Shown: positions 1 to 9,301, counted from the first letter of the stretch. The stretch: 64,000 nucleotides of DNA from Alicyclobacillus fastidiosus (GCF_026651875.1 NZ_CP104067.1:3896501-3960500); one strand, 5' to 3'. Notes: generated from the letters alone by a model not told the origin. Numbers and translations: made by a program.

Positions 1-69
1 AGGTCGATTTCATAGACGCGCCCATCCAGGCGAATACTGTTCCTAAATCGCAAAGGGAGATGACGCGTT

Positions 70-399
70 GTGCAACAGAATATTAGCACGCCGGATCGTT
101 ATATTCGAATGGTAACTGGCCTTCTGTCCCTCGGGATGGCGTCGCGCCGCCGCGCTTCCCCGATGACACGAACCCTCTTGTGGTCGTTTGGCGCGATGAA
201 GCTGGCAGAAGGCGCCATCGGATGGTGCCCGATGCAAGCCGTCACGGAACTGATGGGCAATCAGTCCCAACAGCAACAGAAGCACTCTTCCAGTCGGGCA
301 TCGGCAAGCGACTCTTCGTCGAAATCCAATTCGTCCAGCCAACCTGACAACGATTACGACATTCCATCTTACTCGAAGATGGAAAACCCGACGCAATGA
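70..399 (+). CDS. DUF2892 (YgaP-like) small membrane protein
   Basis: This 109-residue protein begins with GTG, 10 bases after an AAGGGAG ribosome binding site. Residues 1-65 resemble the DUF2892 family (DRYIRMVTGLLSLG, then GWCPMQAV), which normally forms a short two-helix membrane hairpin; here the hydrophobic segments are modest. The last 45 residues are a low-complexity tail rich in Ser, Gln and Asn that is probably disordered. The molecular role of DUF2892 alone is unknown; in other bacteria the domain is fused to rhodanese. It converges with the small gene at 483-680. Confidence 0.7.
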   Translation: MQQNISTPDRYIRMVTGLLSLGMASRRRASPMTRTLLWSFGAMKLAEGAIGWCPMQAVTELMGNQSQQQQKHSSSRASASDSSSKSNSSSQPDNDYDIPSYSKMENPTQ

Positions 400-402
400 C
401 GC

Positions 403-438
403 CGCGAAGGCTGCCCTCCTAGTATGGGCAGCCCTCGC
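403..438. terminator. Hairpin between convergent genes
   Basis: A GC-rich inverted repeat (GGCTGCCC and GGGCAGCC, extended by GCGA/TCGC with mismatches) lies 4 bases after the stop of the DUF2892 gene and upstream of the 3' end of the opposing gene. It has no T-run on either strand, so it is a possible bidirectional terminator or transcript-end stabiliser only. Confidence 0.4.
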
Positions 439-482
439 CTCATCAAAACGCGAATTGATAAGACCTTGCACTGTGAAAAGGC

Positions 483-680
483 TCACATCCACCGAGCTGA
501 CATCGCTGCTTCTTGGCGGCGAAAGCGCACGCCGTACTTGCCACTCTTCGCTCGGTACACCTCGACGTCTGTGGGACGAGCGGTACGTCGAATTCGTTCG
601 TCTGCTTCCACCCACATCACGGCGCAGTACGCTTCAAACTTCGATTCATATAACCCGGCAAAATACACCCACTCGTCCAT
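483..680 (-). CDS. Hypothetical basic small protein (65 aa)
   Basis: The ATG at 680 is preceded by GGAGGGG with 7-base spacing, which makes this a real gene despite its size. The product is charged and aromatic (begins MDEWVYFAGLY, later RRTARPTDVEVYRAKSGKYGVRFRRQ) with no signal peptide or membrane segment. The layout suggests a small beta-rich cytoplasmic protein. I do not recognise the family and assign no function. Confidence 0.6.
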   Translation of the reverse strand: MDEWVYFAGLYESKFEAYCAVMWVEADERIRRTARPTDVEVYRAKSGKYGVRFRRQEAAMSARWM

Positions 681-909
681 AGCCTAATCCCCTCCGGCAT
701 GTAGTATCTGTCACGAGCGCACTGGTTAGACCGGTAAAGGATGCAAGTAAGCCCAATGCATGCGCTTTTCACTTTCTTCTCCCTCAGCGATTTGCTACAA
801 TAGTTGCACACTATTCGTAGGTGTCTGGGCACCTGTGCACGACCAAATGGTGTGAGCACGGCGTATGATACAAGAACTTGGAACTCCGACTGTTAAGGGA
901 GTGATTCCG

Positions 910-1401
910 ATGATGACCAAGGACGAAATCCTGACACTTAAAACAAAACTCCTACCCAGTGGAGCGGACTCCGTCATCGATTTTCTTGCAGCACGTCATG
1001 CGCAACTGGAAGCGACGAACATCGTCTTGGAAAACGTTCCGTTGTTGATCATTGGGCGCCACGGCATGATCGCGCGGATTCCCATCAATGGGCGCATCAA
1101 AAAGGTCAGTCAGGCGGACGAAGTCCTGCAGACACTGCAGACTTTCTTTGCGCATCAAGCCAACTCGTCGGAAAAGTTGTACGTGTTTGTCAATCTACCA
1201 GATCTCCCAATTCCACCAGAAGTGCAGCAAGTGCTGTCCGAAGTGGAGGAGCGAGCAAAGCTTCGAGATCAGGTCAAACAGCGGATTGACCAGGCGTTGG
1301 ACCGACGCGACAAAGCGGCGTTTGACGCGGCCGTCAAGGAACTCGAACTGCTGCAACGGGAAGAGGAGCGCCTAACCTGGAGAGCACGCCGGTTCCTGTG
1401 A
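910..1401 (+). CDS. IDEAL-domain protein (YpiB-like)
   Basis: The frame is open from 865, but ATG 910 is chosen because AAGGGA stands 9 bases before it; the ATG at 865 has no ribosome binding site. The 163-residue product has an N-terminal alpha/beta domain and a C-terminal IDEAL-type segment, seen as QRIDQALDRRDKAAFDAAVKEL at about residues 118-139 and followed by a charged helix. IDEAL segments are short Bacilli-specific motifs in small cytoplasmic regulators or adaptors such as YpiB; the precise role here is unknown. It stands alone and ends at a strong terminator. Confidence 0.65.
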   Translation: MMTKDEILTLKTKLLPSGADSVIDFLAARHAQLEATNIVLENVPLLIIGRHGMIARIPINGRIKKVSQADEVLQTLQTFFAHQANSSEKLYVFVNLPDLPIPPEVQQVLSEVEERAKLRDQVKQRIDQALDRRDKAAFDAAVKELELLQREEERLTWRARRFL

Positions 1402-1437
1402 CGCTGTCGGCAGCTCGTCTATAGCTTATCGCATACA

Positions 1438-1485
1438 AAACAACTTGGGGTGTGCTTCGGCTGCACCAGGTTGTTTTTCTTTGTT
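1438..1485 (+). terminator. Rho-independent terminator
   Basis: AACAACTTGG-type arm, TTCG loop and complementary CCAGGTTGTT arm are followed by TTTTTCTTTG. It ends the IDEAL-domain gene transcript, 37 bases after its stop codon. Confidence 0.8.
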
Positions 1486-1559
1486 TTGCACGCCTTCTCC
1501 CCTTATGGCATCGACAACTGTATCGTATAATGAAGGTGGCTACCCCGGGAGGGATGATC

Positions 1560-1784
1560 ATGCAAAATACGAGACCATTGCGTTATTTGCTGTTTAGTCT
1601 TCTGTTTGCCCTCGTCCTCGTGGGCATTCTTCTTCACTCGTACGTCGCCCTTGCCATTTGTATGGTTTGCGGAATGATTTTGGCAATTTGGGGCGACTTT
1701 ATAGAAACGCGTCCCACACGTGCATTTCAGCAACACAACGAGTTGCATAACCGTCACGGCCATCACCGGGACATTGAGGCCTGA
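1560..1784 (+). CDS. Small two-helix membrane protein (74 aa)
   Basis: ATG 1560 is chosen over ATG 1554 because GGGAGG sits 7 bases before it. Residues 8-28 (LLFSLLFALVLVGILLHSYVA) and 29-45 form two hydrophobic helices, and the polar tail ends in a His-rich stretch (HNELHNRHGHHRD) that could bind metal. A TATAAT-like box is at 1525-1530. The family is not recognised; a small membrane protein of the cell envelope is the most that can be said. The YlbF-like gene follows 23 bases later. Confidence 0.6.
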   Translation: MQNTRPLRYLLFSLLFALVLVGILLHSYVALAICMVCGMILAIWGDFIETRPTRAFQQHNELHNRHGHHRDIEA

Positions 1785-1807
1785 CGACGATACGGTAGGT
1801 GTGTGCA

Positions 1808-2161
1808 TTGGACAGAGTCGATTTAATCGTCCAGGCGGATGAACTCGCGAAGCTCATTTTGCACAGGCCTGAAATACGCGTCTACCGGGCTGCCGAAGCG
1901 GAGCTTCAGGCGAATGGCGAAGCCATGAACCTCTGGCGCCGCCTACGCGAGTTGCGGGAACAGGTCGCAGAGTTCCAGGCTCGGCGGGTGCCGCCCATGC
2001 ATTATAGCTATTTGCTTGCAGAAACCGATCAATTATTGGACAAACTGAACGCGATGCCTGAGGTTCAGGCGTTCGAAGAAGCGCAGACGAAGCTGAACGA
2101 GCTGTTGGACGCTATCTCCAGCCGTCTATCCGCTGCAGTGGAGCAACGCAAGACCGAATAA
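1808..2161 (+). CDS. YlbF/YmcA family regulator
   Basis: The product (117 aa from TTG 1808; a GTG at 1799 is in frame but overlaps the GGTAGG ribosome binding site) is almost entirely helical and shows the family pattern: DELAKLILHRPEIRVYRAAEAELQ, then a long coiled-coil-like helix and an AFEEAQTKLNELLD end. In Bacillus subtilis YlbF, YmcA and YaaT form the Y-complex, which affects RNase Y activity, competence, sporulation and biofilm formation. Which paralogue this is cannot be told from the sequence alone. It precedes a DUF1292 gene in the same direction. Confidence 0.7.
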   Translation: MDRVDLIVQADELAKLILHRPEIRVYRAAEAELQANGEAMNLWRRLRELREQVAEFQARRVPPMHYSYLLAETDQLLDKLNAMPEVQAFEEAQTKLNELLDAISSRLSAAVEQRKTE

Positions 2162-2283
2162 ATGAAGAATTCGCAGGTGTTGCCCTGTTCGCCAGAGCTC
2201 GTTGACAGCGGGATCGAACGGTGATATGCTGGGCAAACATGGCATCCAGCCAAATTTTGATAACGGATGGGAATGAAACGCAA

Positions 2284-2604
2284 ATGGCGGACGAGCATCA
2301 ACACACGCACGATCACGACCATGAACACGACGAAGACGAAGTCATCATCCTCGAAGACGAAAACGGCCAAGAGCACCAGTTTGTCCTCGGTGAAGTGCTC
2401 ACCGTTGAAGGCAAGGACTACGCAGTCCTCTTGCCCATCGACGACGAGACGGAAGAAGGCGTCATCTTCCGCGTGGACGGAGAAGAAGGCGACCAGATGG
2501 TGCTCGCCGAGATAGACAACGACGATGAGTGGCAGAAAGTCGTTGACGCGTACAACGACGACCTGTTTGACGAAGAGGAAGAAGACGACGACGAAAACGC
2601 GTAA
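2284..2604 (+). CDS. DUF1292 (YrzB/UPF0473) acidic protein
   Basis: A 106-residue protein with the DUF1292 core (EVIILEDENGQEHQFVLGEV, later YAVLLPIDDETEEGVIFRV) between a His/Asp-rich N-terminus and an acidic C-terminal tail of Asp and Glu. The family is common next to Bacilli housekeeping genes and has no known biochemical role. ATG 2284 gives the usual length; an ATG at 2239 is also in frame. The His-rich N-terminus (HQHTHDHDHEH) could bind metal. A strong terminator follows directly. Confidence 0.75.
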   Translation: MADEHQHTHDHDHEHDEDEVIILEDENGQEHQFVLGEVLTVEGKDYAVLLPIDDETEEGVIFRVDGEEGDQMVLAEIDNDDEWQKVVDAYNDDLFDEEEEDDDENA

Positions 2605-2623
2605 TGCGCACGCGTCCTTCGTT

Positions 2624-2670
2624 GGGGCGGCACAGGGCGAGATATGTCCACCCTGTGCCGCCCCGTTTTT
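2624..2670 (+). terminator. Rho-independent terminator
   Basis: A 14-bp perfect GC-rich stem (GGGGCGGCACAGGG with its complement) is followed by GTTTTT. It ends the DUF1292 transcript. Confidence 0.9.
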
Positions 2671-2792
2671 GCGTCTGGGCTTGGCGCGCGGCGCTTCGAC
2701 CGAGCCCGCGCATCGATTTTCTTTCCGCTCCTCGTCGGTACCGCACGTTCCATGCCGGGGCACGAAAATAGCATGCCTAGTCCAAATCGCAG

Positions 2793-2820
2793 TTGTGTAT
2801 CTGTATTTTTCAAATATAAT
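2793..2820 (+). promoter_or_regulatory. Probable SigA promoter of acsA
   Basis: TTGTGT, a 16-base spacer and a perfect TATAAT lie 43-70 bases upstream of the acsA start. Confidence 0.55.
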
Positions 2821-2862
2821 GTGAGAAAGTGACAAATTTCACGTCGAAAGGGGTACCTTCAC

Positions 2863-4818
2863 ATGAGTGTAGATTCCGAAAAACTCTCTACCCTACTTCA
2901 CGAGACCCGCAGCTTCTCCCCTTCAGACGAGTTTCGTGCTCAGGCAAACTTCAACGATGAAACGATTTATGAGCGCGCTGCAAACGACCCTGAAGCCTAC
3001 TGGGCCCTGCAAGCCGAGCAACTTACATGGTTCCAACCATTTGAAAACGTTCTCAACTGGGAACCCCCTCACGCGCAGTGGTTTGTGGGCGGCAAGCTCA
3101 ATGCCGCTTACAATTGTGTGGATAGACACGCTGTTGGCCCACGCAAGAACAAGGCGGCCATCATTTGGGAAGGTGAGCCTGGTGACAGCCGCGTGCTCAC
3201 CTATGACATGCTTCGCCGCGAGGTGGACAAGGCGGCACATGCGCTCAAGGGGCTTGGGGTTCAAAAGGGCGACCGAGTGACTATCTACCTGCCGATGATT
3301 CCAGAACTTCCGATTTCCATGCTTGCGTGCGCAAAGATTGGCGCCATTCATTCGGTGGTATTTGGCGGTTTTTCGTCGAAATCGCTCCAGCAACGGCTTG
3401 AGGATGCGGATGCCAAAGTGCTCATCACGGCAGACGGAGGTTGGCGGCGCGGTGGCGTCATTCCGCTGAAGGCAAACGCGGATGAAGCGCTGTCCGCGAC
3501 CAAAGTGGAAAACGTCGTCGTCGTCCGGCGGGTTGGCGATTCTGCTGGCGCCACGATGCAGGAAGGACGTGACGTCTACTGGCACGACTTGATGGCTAAA
3601 GCGCCCACCACCCCATTTGAAGCCGAGCCCATGGACTCTGAGGATATCCTTTATCTCTTGTATACGTCCGGGACCACCGGCAAGCCCAAGGGCATCGTCC
3701 ACTCGACCGGCGGTTATCTGACTGGGGCAAACACGTCGATGCGCTCCGTGTTTGACATCAAGGACGAGGACGTCTGGTTCTGCACAGCGGACATTGGCTG
3801 GGTCACCGGGCACACGTATATCGTGTACGGGCCGCTGTCAGCCGGTGCGACGGTGGTCATGTATGAAGGGGGACCGGACTATCCGGGGCGGGATCGATTC
3901 TGGGAAATCGTCGAAAAATACGGCGTAACCATCTTCTATACGGCCCCGACGTCGATTCGCACCTTTATGAAGTGGGGACCGGAGCATCCCGCTGCACACG
4001 ACTTGAGTACGCTGCGCCTGCTCGGGACGGTCGGTGAGCCAATTAACCCTGAGGCGTGGATGTGGTTCCACCAGCACATTGGAAACGAAAGATGCCCCAT
4101 CGTCGATACGTGGTGGCAGACCGAGACGGGATGCGCCATGATTGCCCCACTTCCGGGCATCGTGCCCACGAAGCCAGGGAGTGCGACGCGTGCGGTACCA
4201 GGTATCGACGTGGACGTCGTCGACGAACACGGCCAGTCGGTGGGCTTCGAGAACGGCGGCTACCTCGTCATTAAAAAGCCTTGGCCTTCGATGTTGAGAA
4301 CGGTTTGGGGAGACGACGAACGCTTCCGAAATACCTACTTTGGCAAGTTCGAGGGCATTTACCTACCCGGCGACGGCGCTCATCTCGACGAAGATGGGTA
4401 CGTGTGGATTCTCGGGCGCATCGATGACGTGATCAACGTATCCGGACACCGCATTGGCACGGCCGAAGTGGAGAGCGCACTTGTATCGCACAGCTCCGTC
4501 GCCGAAGCGGCGGTGATTGGGCGCTCGCACGACATTAAGGGCCAGGCCATCACGGCGTTTGTGACCGTGCGCGAGGGCATCGAGACGAACCAAGAGCTCG
4601 TCGCGGCCTTGAAACAGACCGTCGTCGAAAAAATTGGAGCGATGGCACGTCCGGAGGAAATCATTTTCACGGCGGAGCTCCCGAAGACGCGCAGCGCGAA
4701 AATTATGCGGCGCCTGCTGCGGGATATCGCGGAAGGACGCGTCCTCGGGGACACGACGACGCTCGCCGATCCAAGCGTCGTCGAGTCGCTCAAATCGCAG
4801 TATAAAGAGGCCGACTAA
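2863..4818 (+). CDS. acsA: Acetyl-CoA synthetase
   Basis: A full-length (651 aa) AMP-forming acetate-CoA ligase. It activates acetate to acetyl-AMP and then acetyl-CoA, feeding the TCA cycle during growth on acetate. The N-terminal acetyl-CoA synthetase region is followed by the AMP-binding P-loop [12 protein letters not shown] (about residue 270) and the adenylate motif DTWWQTETG. The hinge and C-terminal domain carry [14 protein letters not shown]. Near the C-terminus is [11 protein letters not shown], whose Lys is the conserved catalytic residue and acetylation site in this family. AAAGGGG precedes the ATG. It is a single-gene unit between two terminators; no acu genes lie nearby. Confidence 0.95.
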   Translation: MSVDSEKLSTLLHETRSFSPSDEFRAQANFNDETIYERAANDPEAYWALQAEQLTWFQPFENVLNWEPPHAQWFVGGKLNAAYNCVDRHAVGPRKNKAAIIWEGEPGDSRVLTYDMLRREVDKAAHALKGLGVQKGDRVTIYLPMIPELPISMLACAKIGAIHSVVFGGFSSKSLQQRLEDADAKVLITADGGWRRGGVIPLKANADEALSATKVENVVVVRRVGDSAGATMQEGRDVYWHDLMAKAPTTPFEAEPMDSEDILYLLYTSGTTGKPKGIVHSTGGYLTGANTSMRSVFDIKDEDVWFCTADIGWVTGHTYIVYGPLSAGATVVMYEGGPDYPGRDRFWEIVEKYGVTIFYTAPTSIRTFMKWGPEHPAAHDLSTLRLLGTVGEPINPEAWMWFHQHIGNERCPIVDTWWQTETGCAMIAPLPGIVPTKPGSATRAVPGIDVDVVDEHGQSVGFENGGYLVIKKPWPSMLRTVWGDDERFRNTYFGKFEGIYLPGDGAHLDEDGYVWILGRIDDVINVSGHRIGTAEVESALVSHSSVAEAAVIGRSHDIKGQAITAFVTVREGIETNQELVAALKQTVVEKIGAMARPEEIIFTAELPKTRSAKIMRRLLRDIAEGRVLGDTTTLADPSVVESLKSQYKEAD

Positions 4819-4847
4819 ACCCCTACGAATGCCACCAAGCTTTCGAC

Positions 4848-4885
4848 GCAAAAAAGCCGCTCCCTAACGGGAACGGCTTTTTTGC
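4848..4885. terminator. Bidirectional terminator
   Basis: AAAAAAGCCG and CGGCTTTTTT arms enclose a GTTCCC/GGGAAC stem, so both strands end in a T-run. It serves acsA on the plus strand and the tRNA genes on the minus strand. Confidence 0.85.
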
Positions 4886-4914
4886 AACAGCCTGTCCAAG
4901 TCTGCAGTTGATTC

Positions 4915-4989
4915 TGGAGCCACCTGTCGGATTTGAACCGACGACCTGCTCATTACGAGTGAGCCGCTCTACCCCTGAGCCAAGGTGGC
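4915..4989 (-). tRNA. tRNA-Thr (anticodon CGU)
   Basis: The minus strand reads GCCACCTTGGCTCAGGGG for the acceptor and D arms. The anticodon stem GCTCA/TGAGC encloses CTCGTAA (anticodon CGT). The T arm contains GGTTCGAATCC, the 3' acceptor is AGGTGGC, and TCCA is encoded. All arms pair. It lies 8 bases downstream of tRNA-Ser, so the two are probably co-transcribed. Confidence 0.95.
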
Positions 4990-4997
4990 GAAGTCTC

Positions 4998-5090
4998 TGG
5001 CGGAGAGAGAGGGATTCGAACCCTCGAGACGGGTTTAGCCGCCTACACGATTTCCAATCGTGCTCCTTCGACCAACTCGGACATCTCTCC
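4998..5090 (-). tRNA. tRNA-Ser (anticodon GGA)
   Basis: A 93-base class II tRNA on the minus strand starting GGAGAGATGTCCGAG. It has anticodon stem CACGA/TCGTG around TTGGAAA (anticodon GGA), a long variable arm, GGTTCGAATCC in the T arm and GCCA at the 3' end. The extra arm and sequence fit tRNA-Ser. Confidence 0.95.
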
Positions 5091-5188
5091 ACGTTACAGT
5101 TCGCAACAGGTGATAGTTTAGCACGGATTTGTCCAGTTTCGCAACCCCTGAGTAGAGACAATAGACCGTCGCAACCGCGCTTCTTACG

Positions 5189-5232
5189 CAAAAGGCCTCA
5201 TCCACACCCCATGGGCAGGACGAAGCCTTTCT
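5189..5232 (-). terminator. Probable terminator of serA-serC-HAD operon
   Basis: On the minus strand AGGCTTCGTCC and GGATGAGGCCT pair with two G-U pairs around a 14-base loop and are followed by TTTTGCG. Confidence 0.55.
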
Positions 5233-5286
5233 CGCTTCTGTTTCACGCGCCTTACAGTCGGTGTTCCTTTTGTCACCCGAGGGCAA

Positions 5287-6399
5287 TCAAGTGAACAGGG
5301 CGCTCACCTGCAGGGCGTCTTCCAGTATAAAATCCGCGTTCAACTGTTCAAACTTCGGGCGCGCCGCCACACCCTCTAATCCAGTGAGCACTGCCGCGAA
5401 CGATGCGCCTAAACGCTGCGCGGCCAAGGCGTCCGCGATGGAGTCGCCGACAATCAGCACCTGTGCTCGCTTGCCTTCTAGCGGTAGGCTCGTCGAGAGC
5501 AACGCGGCCGGATCATGGTTCGCCGTCAGACTGCGCAGGTAGGAAAACGGGTGCGGTTTGGACAGCGGCCGCGCCTCTGGCACCTGCTGTTCTGCGAACA
5601 GAACGTCCGAGGCCGTCGACACTTTCGCCTCGTCAAAAAATTTCCACCAGCCGAAAAATTCAAGTGGCACTTTCGTCTCCGTGAATGGGCGACCTGTGGC
5701 AATGCCCAGGTGGATTTTGCGGTCCAGCAAATCGCTCAAAAGCGATTGGAACTGCGCCGGCTGAACTAACGGGATTTCACTCGTCAGGAAACCCTTCTTC
5801 CCAGTCGAAGCGCGCGTGTAGTCATCCCCTAAGTACCACTCTTGAAACGCCTCCTGGCCGATGATCCACAGCGCGTGATCATCCAGTTCAAGGCCGAAAG
5901 CCGTCGCAAACACCGTCCGCGCACGATCGAATAACTCGTCGCGCGTGGTCGCCCCACCATACAGGTGATCGTAATGGTCGTAGGACACCACCTGCTGCTG
6001 TGCGTCTTGGCGGATGGCCGAACCAAGCGACTGAATCGCCGCAACAGACCACCCATCCCGAAGTGCATCCACCACGGCGCGTTTGAACTGTGGCACCGCT
6101 TCACAGGATCCTAGGACGTGTGCGAGTTCACTCACGAACACCAGGTACACCATGTCCCAATTCGCGTTTACGCCTACGTTTTTCAACTTCTCAAGCACCG
6201 TATCGCGCTGGAAAACCGCTTGTCGAACCGCGGCGATATCGTCATTTGACAGGTCAGCGCGATACGCCCCCGCCACGGATTGAAGCCCCAAGAAGCGGGA
6301 ACTAGTCAACAGCTCGTTGACGGTCAGCGCCGAAGCGTCAAAGTACCGCTCCTCACTGAGCATCACCCCGTCGATGTCAAACAGAACGTCGGTAAACAT
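5287..6399 (-). CDS. HAD-superfamily hydrolase
   Basis: A 370-aa cytoplasmic hydrolase with HAD motif I as FDIDGVML (nucleophile Asp near residue 8), a large helical cap, GIATGRP as motif II and VGDSIADALAAQRLG as motif IV. It is longer than typical phosphoglycolate-phosphatase-like HADs (about 220 aa) because of the cap. It lies 15 bases downstream of serC with its own GGAGG site, so it is the third gene of the serine operon. The operon lacks serB, and HAD enzymes include phosphoserine phosphatases, so that role is a reasonable guess but not shown by the sequence. Confidence 0.75.
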   Translation of the reverse strand: MFTDVLFDIDGVMLSEERYFDASALTVNELLTSSRFLGLQSVAGAYRADLSNDDIAAVRQAVFQRDTVLEKLKNVGVNANWDMVYLVFVSELAHVLGSCEAVPQFKRAVVDALRDGWSVAAIQSLGSAIRQDAQQQVVSYDHYDHLYGGATTRDELFDRARTVFATAFGLELDDHALWIIGQEAFQEWYLGDDYTRASTGKKGFLTSEIPLVQPAQFQSLLSDLLDRKIHLGIATGRPFTETKVPLEFFGWWKFFDEAKVSTASDVLFAEQQVPEARPLSKPHPFSYLRSLTANHDPAALLSTSLPLEGKRAQVLIVGDSIADALAAQRLGASFAAVLTGLEGVAARPKFEQLNADFILEDALQVSALFT

Positions 6400-6414
6400 G
6401 TTTTTCCTCCATCA

Positions 6415-7497
6415 TCATCGATGCGCTCGAACAAAATCCTCCATGAACGTCGCAAATCGGGTGGCCGACTCTACAGAAACGGCGTTATACAAGGACACGC
6501 GGCAACCCCCAACGGAACGATGCCCCTTTACCCCGACAAAGTCCCGCTTTGTGGCCTCCGCCAGGAAACGAGCTGACAGTTCATCATCCCTCAGGCGGAA
6601 GGTCACGTTCACGTCCGATCTCGCCCGCTCTTTGGCGTGTCCCAGATAAAAGTCCGGATATTCGTCTATCACCCGATATAACAAACCGGCCTTTTCGCGA
6701 TTGCGCGCAGCGATTCCTTCCACGCCGCCCTGTTCCTCAATCCAGTCGAGGACAAGGCCCATGATGTAAATAGCAAACGTCGGCGGCGTGTTGTACAAGG
6801 ACCGCTGTTTCACGTGCGTCGGATAACCGAGCATCGTCGGCACGTCGCCGTTGGCCCGCGCCAGGAAGGAATCCCGAACGAATACCACCGTGACACCGGA
6901 CGGCCCGAGGTTTTTTTGCGCACCTGCGTAGGCGACGCCGACGTTCGTCCAGTCGACCGGGCGTGAGAGGATGTCGCTCGACATATCGATCACCAGCGGG
7001 CTGTCGGTCACCGGCAATTCGCGCCACTGCGTACCGTAAATCGTGTTGTTCGACGTCACATGGACGTAGCGCAAGTCGACGTCCGCCGGGCGCATGACTT
7101 GCGTTGGAACGTCCGTGTACCCTTCTGCTTTCGCCTGGTCGTCCACCACCACATGCCCAAACCGCACCGCTTCTTGAGCTGCCTTTTCAGACCAGACCCC
7201 CGTCAATACGTACAGTGCCGTTTCGTCGGGGCCCAGGAAATTCATCGGCAGCATCGCAAATTGCAAACTCGCGCCACCCTGGAGAAAGAGCACCCGAAAA
7301 TCGTCTGGGACGTTCAGCAAACGCCTCAACTTCGCCTCAGCTGCGTCGTGAATCGCCTCGTACGCAGCACTGCGATGGCTCATCTCCATGACGCTCATGC
7401 CCGTTCCCTGATAGTCGACCAGTTCCTCGCGAACGCGCTCCAACACGGACAAGGGCAGCGCAGAGGGGCCCGCATTAAAATTGTCGATCCGCTTCAC
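6415..7497 (-). CDS. serC: Phosphoserine aminotransferase
   Basis: A 360-aa class V PLP aminotransferase that makes 3-phosphoserine from 3-phosphohydroxypyruvate and glutamate. It shows FNAGPSALP at the N-terminus, GTGMSVMEMSHRS, and AYAGAQKNLGPSG, whose Lys binds PLP. The frame is open upstream to 7557, but GTG 7497 is chosen because GGGGGG is 7 bases upstream and the family begins with (M)xxRxxNFNAGP. It starts 13 bases after serA in the same operon. Confidence 0.95.
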   Translation of the reverse strand: MKRIDNFNAGPSALPLSVLERVREELVDYQGTGMSVMEMSHRSAAYEAIHDAAEAKLRRLLNVPDDFRVLFLQGGASLQFAMLPMNFLGPDETALYVLTGVWSEKAAQEAVRFGHVVVDDQAKAEGYTDVPTQVMRPADVDLRYVHVTSNNTIYGTQWRELPVTDSPLVIDMSSDILSRPVDWTNVGVAYAGAQKNLGPSGVTVVFVRDSFLARANGDVPTMLGYPTHVKQRSLYNTPPTFAIYIMGLVLDWIEEQGGVEGIAARNREKAGLLYRVIDEYPDFYLGHAKERARSDVNVTFRLRDDELSARFLAEATKRDFVGVKGHRSVGGCRVSLYNAVSVESATRFATFMEDFVRAHR

Positions 7498-7510
7498 AAG
7501 ACATCCCCCC

Positions 7511-9097
7511 TCACAGCTCGATGGCACGAACCATCGAAATTCCGTCAACTTGCTCAATTTGTTTGATGACGTCGGTGGACACGGAGCGATCGACCGCGAG
7601 AAGCATAATCGCTTCCCCGCCGCTTTCGCGGCGTCCCACTTGCATGCCCGCGATGTTTACTTGTGCGTCTCCGAGGAACGTACCGATTCGGCCAATCATC
7701 CCCGGTTGGTCCTTGTGCCGCGTAAAGAGCAGGACGCCTTCACTCGGCATGTCGATGGGATAGCCGTCGAGCTCGACGATACGCGGCCCCGATTCGCTGT
7801 ACAGCGTGCCAGCGAGGTGATGCGAACCGTTTTCGGTCTCGATAGAAAGCGAAATTTCGTTGGTGTACACTCGGCCCCGCGTCTCGCGAACCTCCTGCAC
7901 CCGAAGCCCAGACTCCTCGGCGAAGCGCAAGGCGTTTACGTAGTTGATATCATCGCTGTACTGAAATCCGAGTAGACCTTTGAGAACCGTCCGCGTCAAA
8001 TACCCACCATCTGGCGCGGACGCGTCACCTGTATACGTCACGCGAATGCTTGAGGGAGCCCCTTGTGCGAGCTGCGCGGCAAACAATCCGAGCTTCTCGG
8101 CGAGTGCCAAATAGGGACTAAGGCTCTCTTTCTGCTTCGCACTTAGACTCGGCAGATTCACCGCGTGTTCAAACGGCTCGTCCTTGAGCACGTGCACAAT
8201 CTGTTCAGCCACCTGAATGGCTACGTTCTCCTGGGCTTCGACCGTAGACGCACCCAGGTGCGGCGTCAAAATGACGTTTTCGAACCGGCGCAGCGGGTGG
8301 TCTTCGCGCAGTGGCTCCGATTCAAACACGTCGAGCGCGGCCCCAGCGACGCGCTCGTCCTCTAACGCCTCACAAAGTGCCATCTCATCGATGATGCCAC
8401 CACGCGCACAGTTGACAATCCGCACCCCTGGTTTGACCGTGCGCAGACGGGCACTGTCGATCATGTGGTGCGTCTCCTTCGTCAGTGGCGTATGAACGGT
8501 GATGAAGTCAGCCTGAGCGACGGCATCGTCTAGTGTTGCCTTGACGATACCGAGACTTGTAGCGCGCTCTTCCGTGAGGAACGGATCAAATCCGACCACG
8601 TTCATCCCGAACACTTTCGCGCGCTTGGCCACCTCAGTTCCAATGCGCCCCATACCGAGCACAGCCAGCGTCTTCCCCCGCAGTTCGACGCCTACCCAAC
8701 GTTTGCGATTCCATTTTCCCCCGAGCAAATCCCGATTGGCGGCCGGGATGTGCCGAGCGAGACTGATCATCATAGCGAATGTATGTTCAGCGGCGGCAAT
8801 GGTGTTGCCATCCGGGGCGTTGATGACGAGCACGCCGCGCTTCGTGGCGGATTCCAAATCGATGTTGTCCACGCCAACGCCGGCGCGGCCGATAACTTTG
8901 AGCTGTCGCGCAGCCCGGATGACCTCTTGTGTCACCGTCGTTTGAGAACGAACGACGAGCGCATCGGCGTCTTCTATCGCCTCGAGCAACTCCGATTCGG
9001 ACAAGCCTGTACGTACCTCAACCAAGGCGTCCGGCAGCGATTCGAGTACTTCGACACCCATCTTCGCGATATCATCTGTTACGAGAATCTTTAGCAT
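7511..9097 (-). CDS. serA: D-3-phosphoglycerate dehydrogenase
   Basis: A 528-aa enzyme for the first committed step of serine synthesis. It has the substrate-binding N-terminus (ILVTDDIAKMGVEVL), a Rossmann domain with GMGRIGTEVAKRAK near residue 150, the catalytic His region LTPHLGAST, an intervening ASB domain, and a C-terminal ACT domain (ending QIEQVDGISMVRAIEL) for likely serine feedback. This is the long Bacilli form. ATG 9097 matches the family start; the 11 extra upstream codons are not conserved-looking. It is first in serA-serC-HAD and lies downstream of a ZTP riboswitch. Confidence 0.95.
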   Translation of the reverse strand: MLKILVTDDIAKMGVEVLESLPDALVEVRTGLSESELLEAIEDADALVVRSQTTVTQEVIRAARQLKVIGRAGVGVDNIDLESATKRGVLVINAPDGNTIAAAEHTFAMMISLARHIPAANRDLLGGKWNRKRWVGVELRGKTLAVLGMGRIGTEVAKRAKVFGMNVVGFDPFLTEERATSLGIVKATLDDAVAQADFITVHTPLTKETHHMIDSARLRTVKPGVRIVNCARGGIIDEMALCEALEDERVAGAALDVFESEPLREDHPLRRFENVILTPHLGASTVEAQENVAIQVAEQIVHVLKDEPFEHAVNLPSLSAKQKESLSPYLALAEKLGLFAAQLAQGAPSSIRVTYTGDASAPDGGYLTRTVLKGLLGFQYSDDINYVNALRFAEESGLRVQEVRETRGRVYTNEISLSIETENGSHHLAGTLYSESGPRIVELDGYPIDMPSEGVLLFTRHKDQPGMIGRIGTFLGDAQVNIAGMQVGRRESGGEAIMLLAVDRSVSTDVIKQIEQVDGISMVRAIEL

Positions 9098-9189
9098 GTG
9101 TCCCGTTTCTCTCCCCTCGTGAACATACACGGTATGACTGTCTTGACTTGTGCTTCGAGAGCATCGTCAGGGTGGATTCAAGTACAAGA

Positions 9190-9292
9190 AAGGCCACCGG
9201 GACACTCTGAAACTACGAGTGCCCAGGCGGCCGGCTTGTCTATCGTCGCACTCCCCTGTGGTTGACCACATTTCCGCCAGTCATGCAACGTG
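9190..9292 (-). promoter_or_regulatory. ZTP (pfl) riboswitch with terminator, controlling serA
   Basis: The minus strand carries the conserved pfl aptamer in order. P1 GTTGCA is followed by ACTGGCGG, a GTGG..CCAC hairpin, GGGGAG and the P1 partner TGCGAC. A short linker then leads to CCGGCCGCCTGGGCA, the universally conserved ZTP pseudoknot/P3 segment. The arm GGCCGCCTGGGCACTC can instead pair with GAGTGTCCCGGTGGCC (9192-9207), which is followed by TTTCTTG. Ligand binding should therefore prevent a terminator. ZTP riboswitches normally sense the purine intermediate ZMP/ZTP when one-carbon folate is short. Control of serine synthesis fits, because serine is the main one-carbon donor. Confidence 0.88.
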
Positions 9293-9301
9293 AATTATTT
9301 A

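Noticed and set aside
9190..9300. A T-box or serine-responsive leader upstream of serA
   Set aside because: No T-box sequence or specifier loop is present; all conserved elements match the ZTP aptamer instead.
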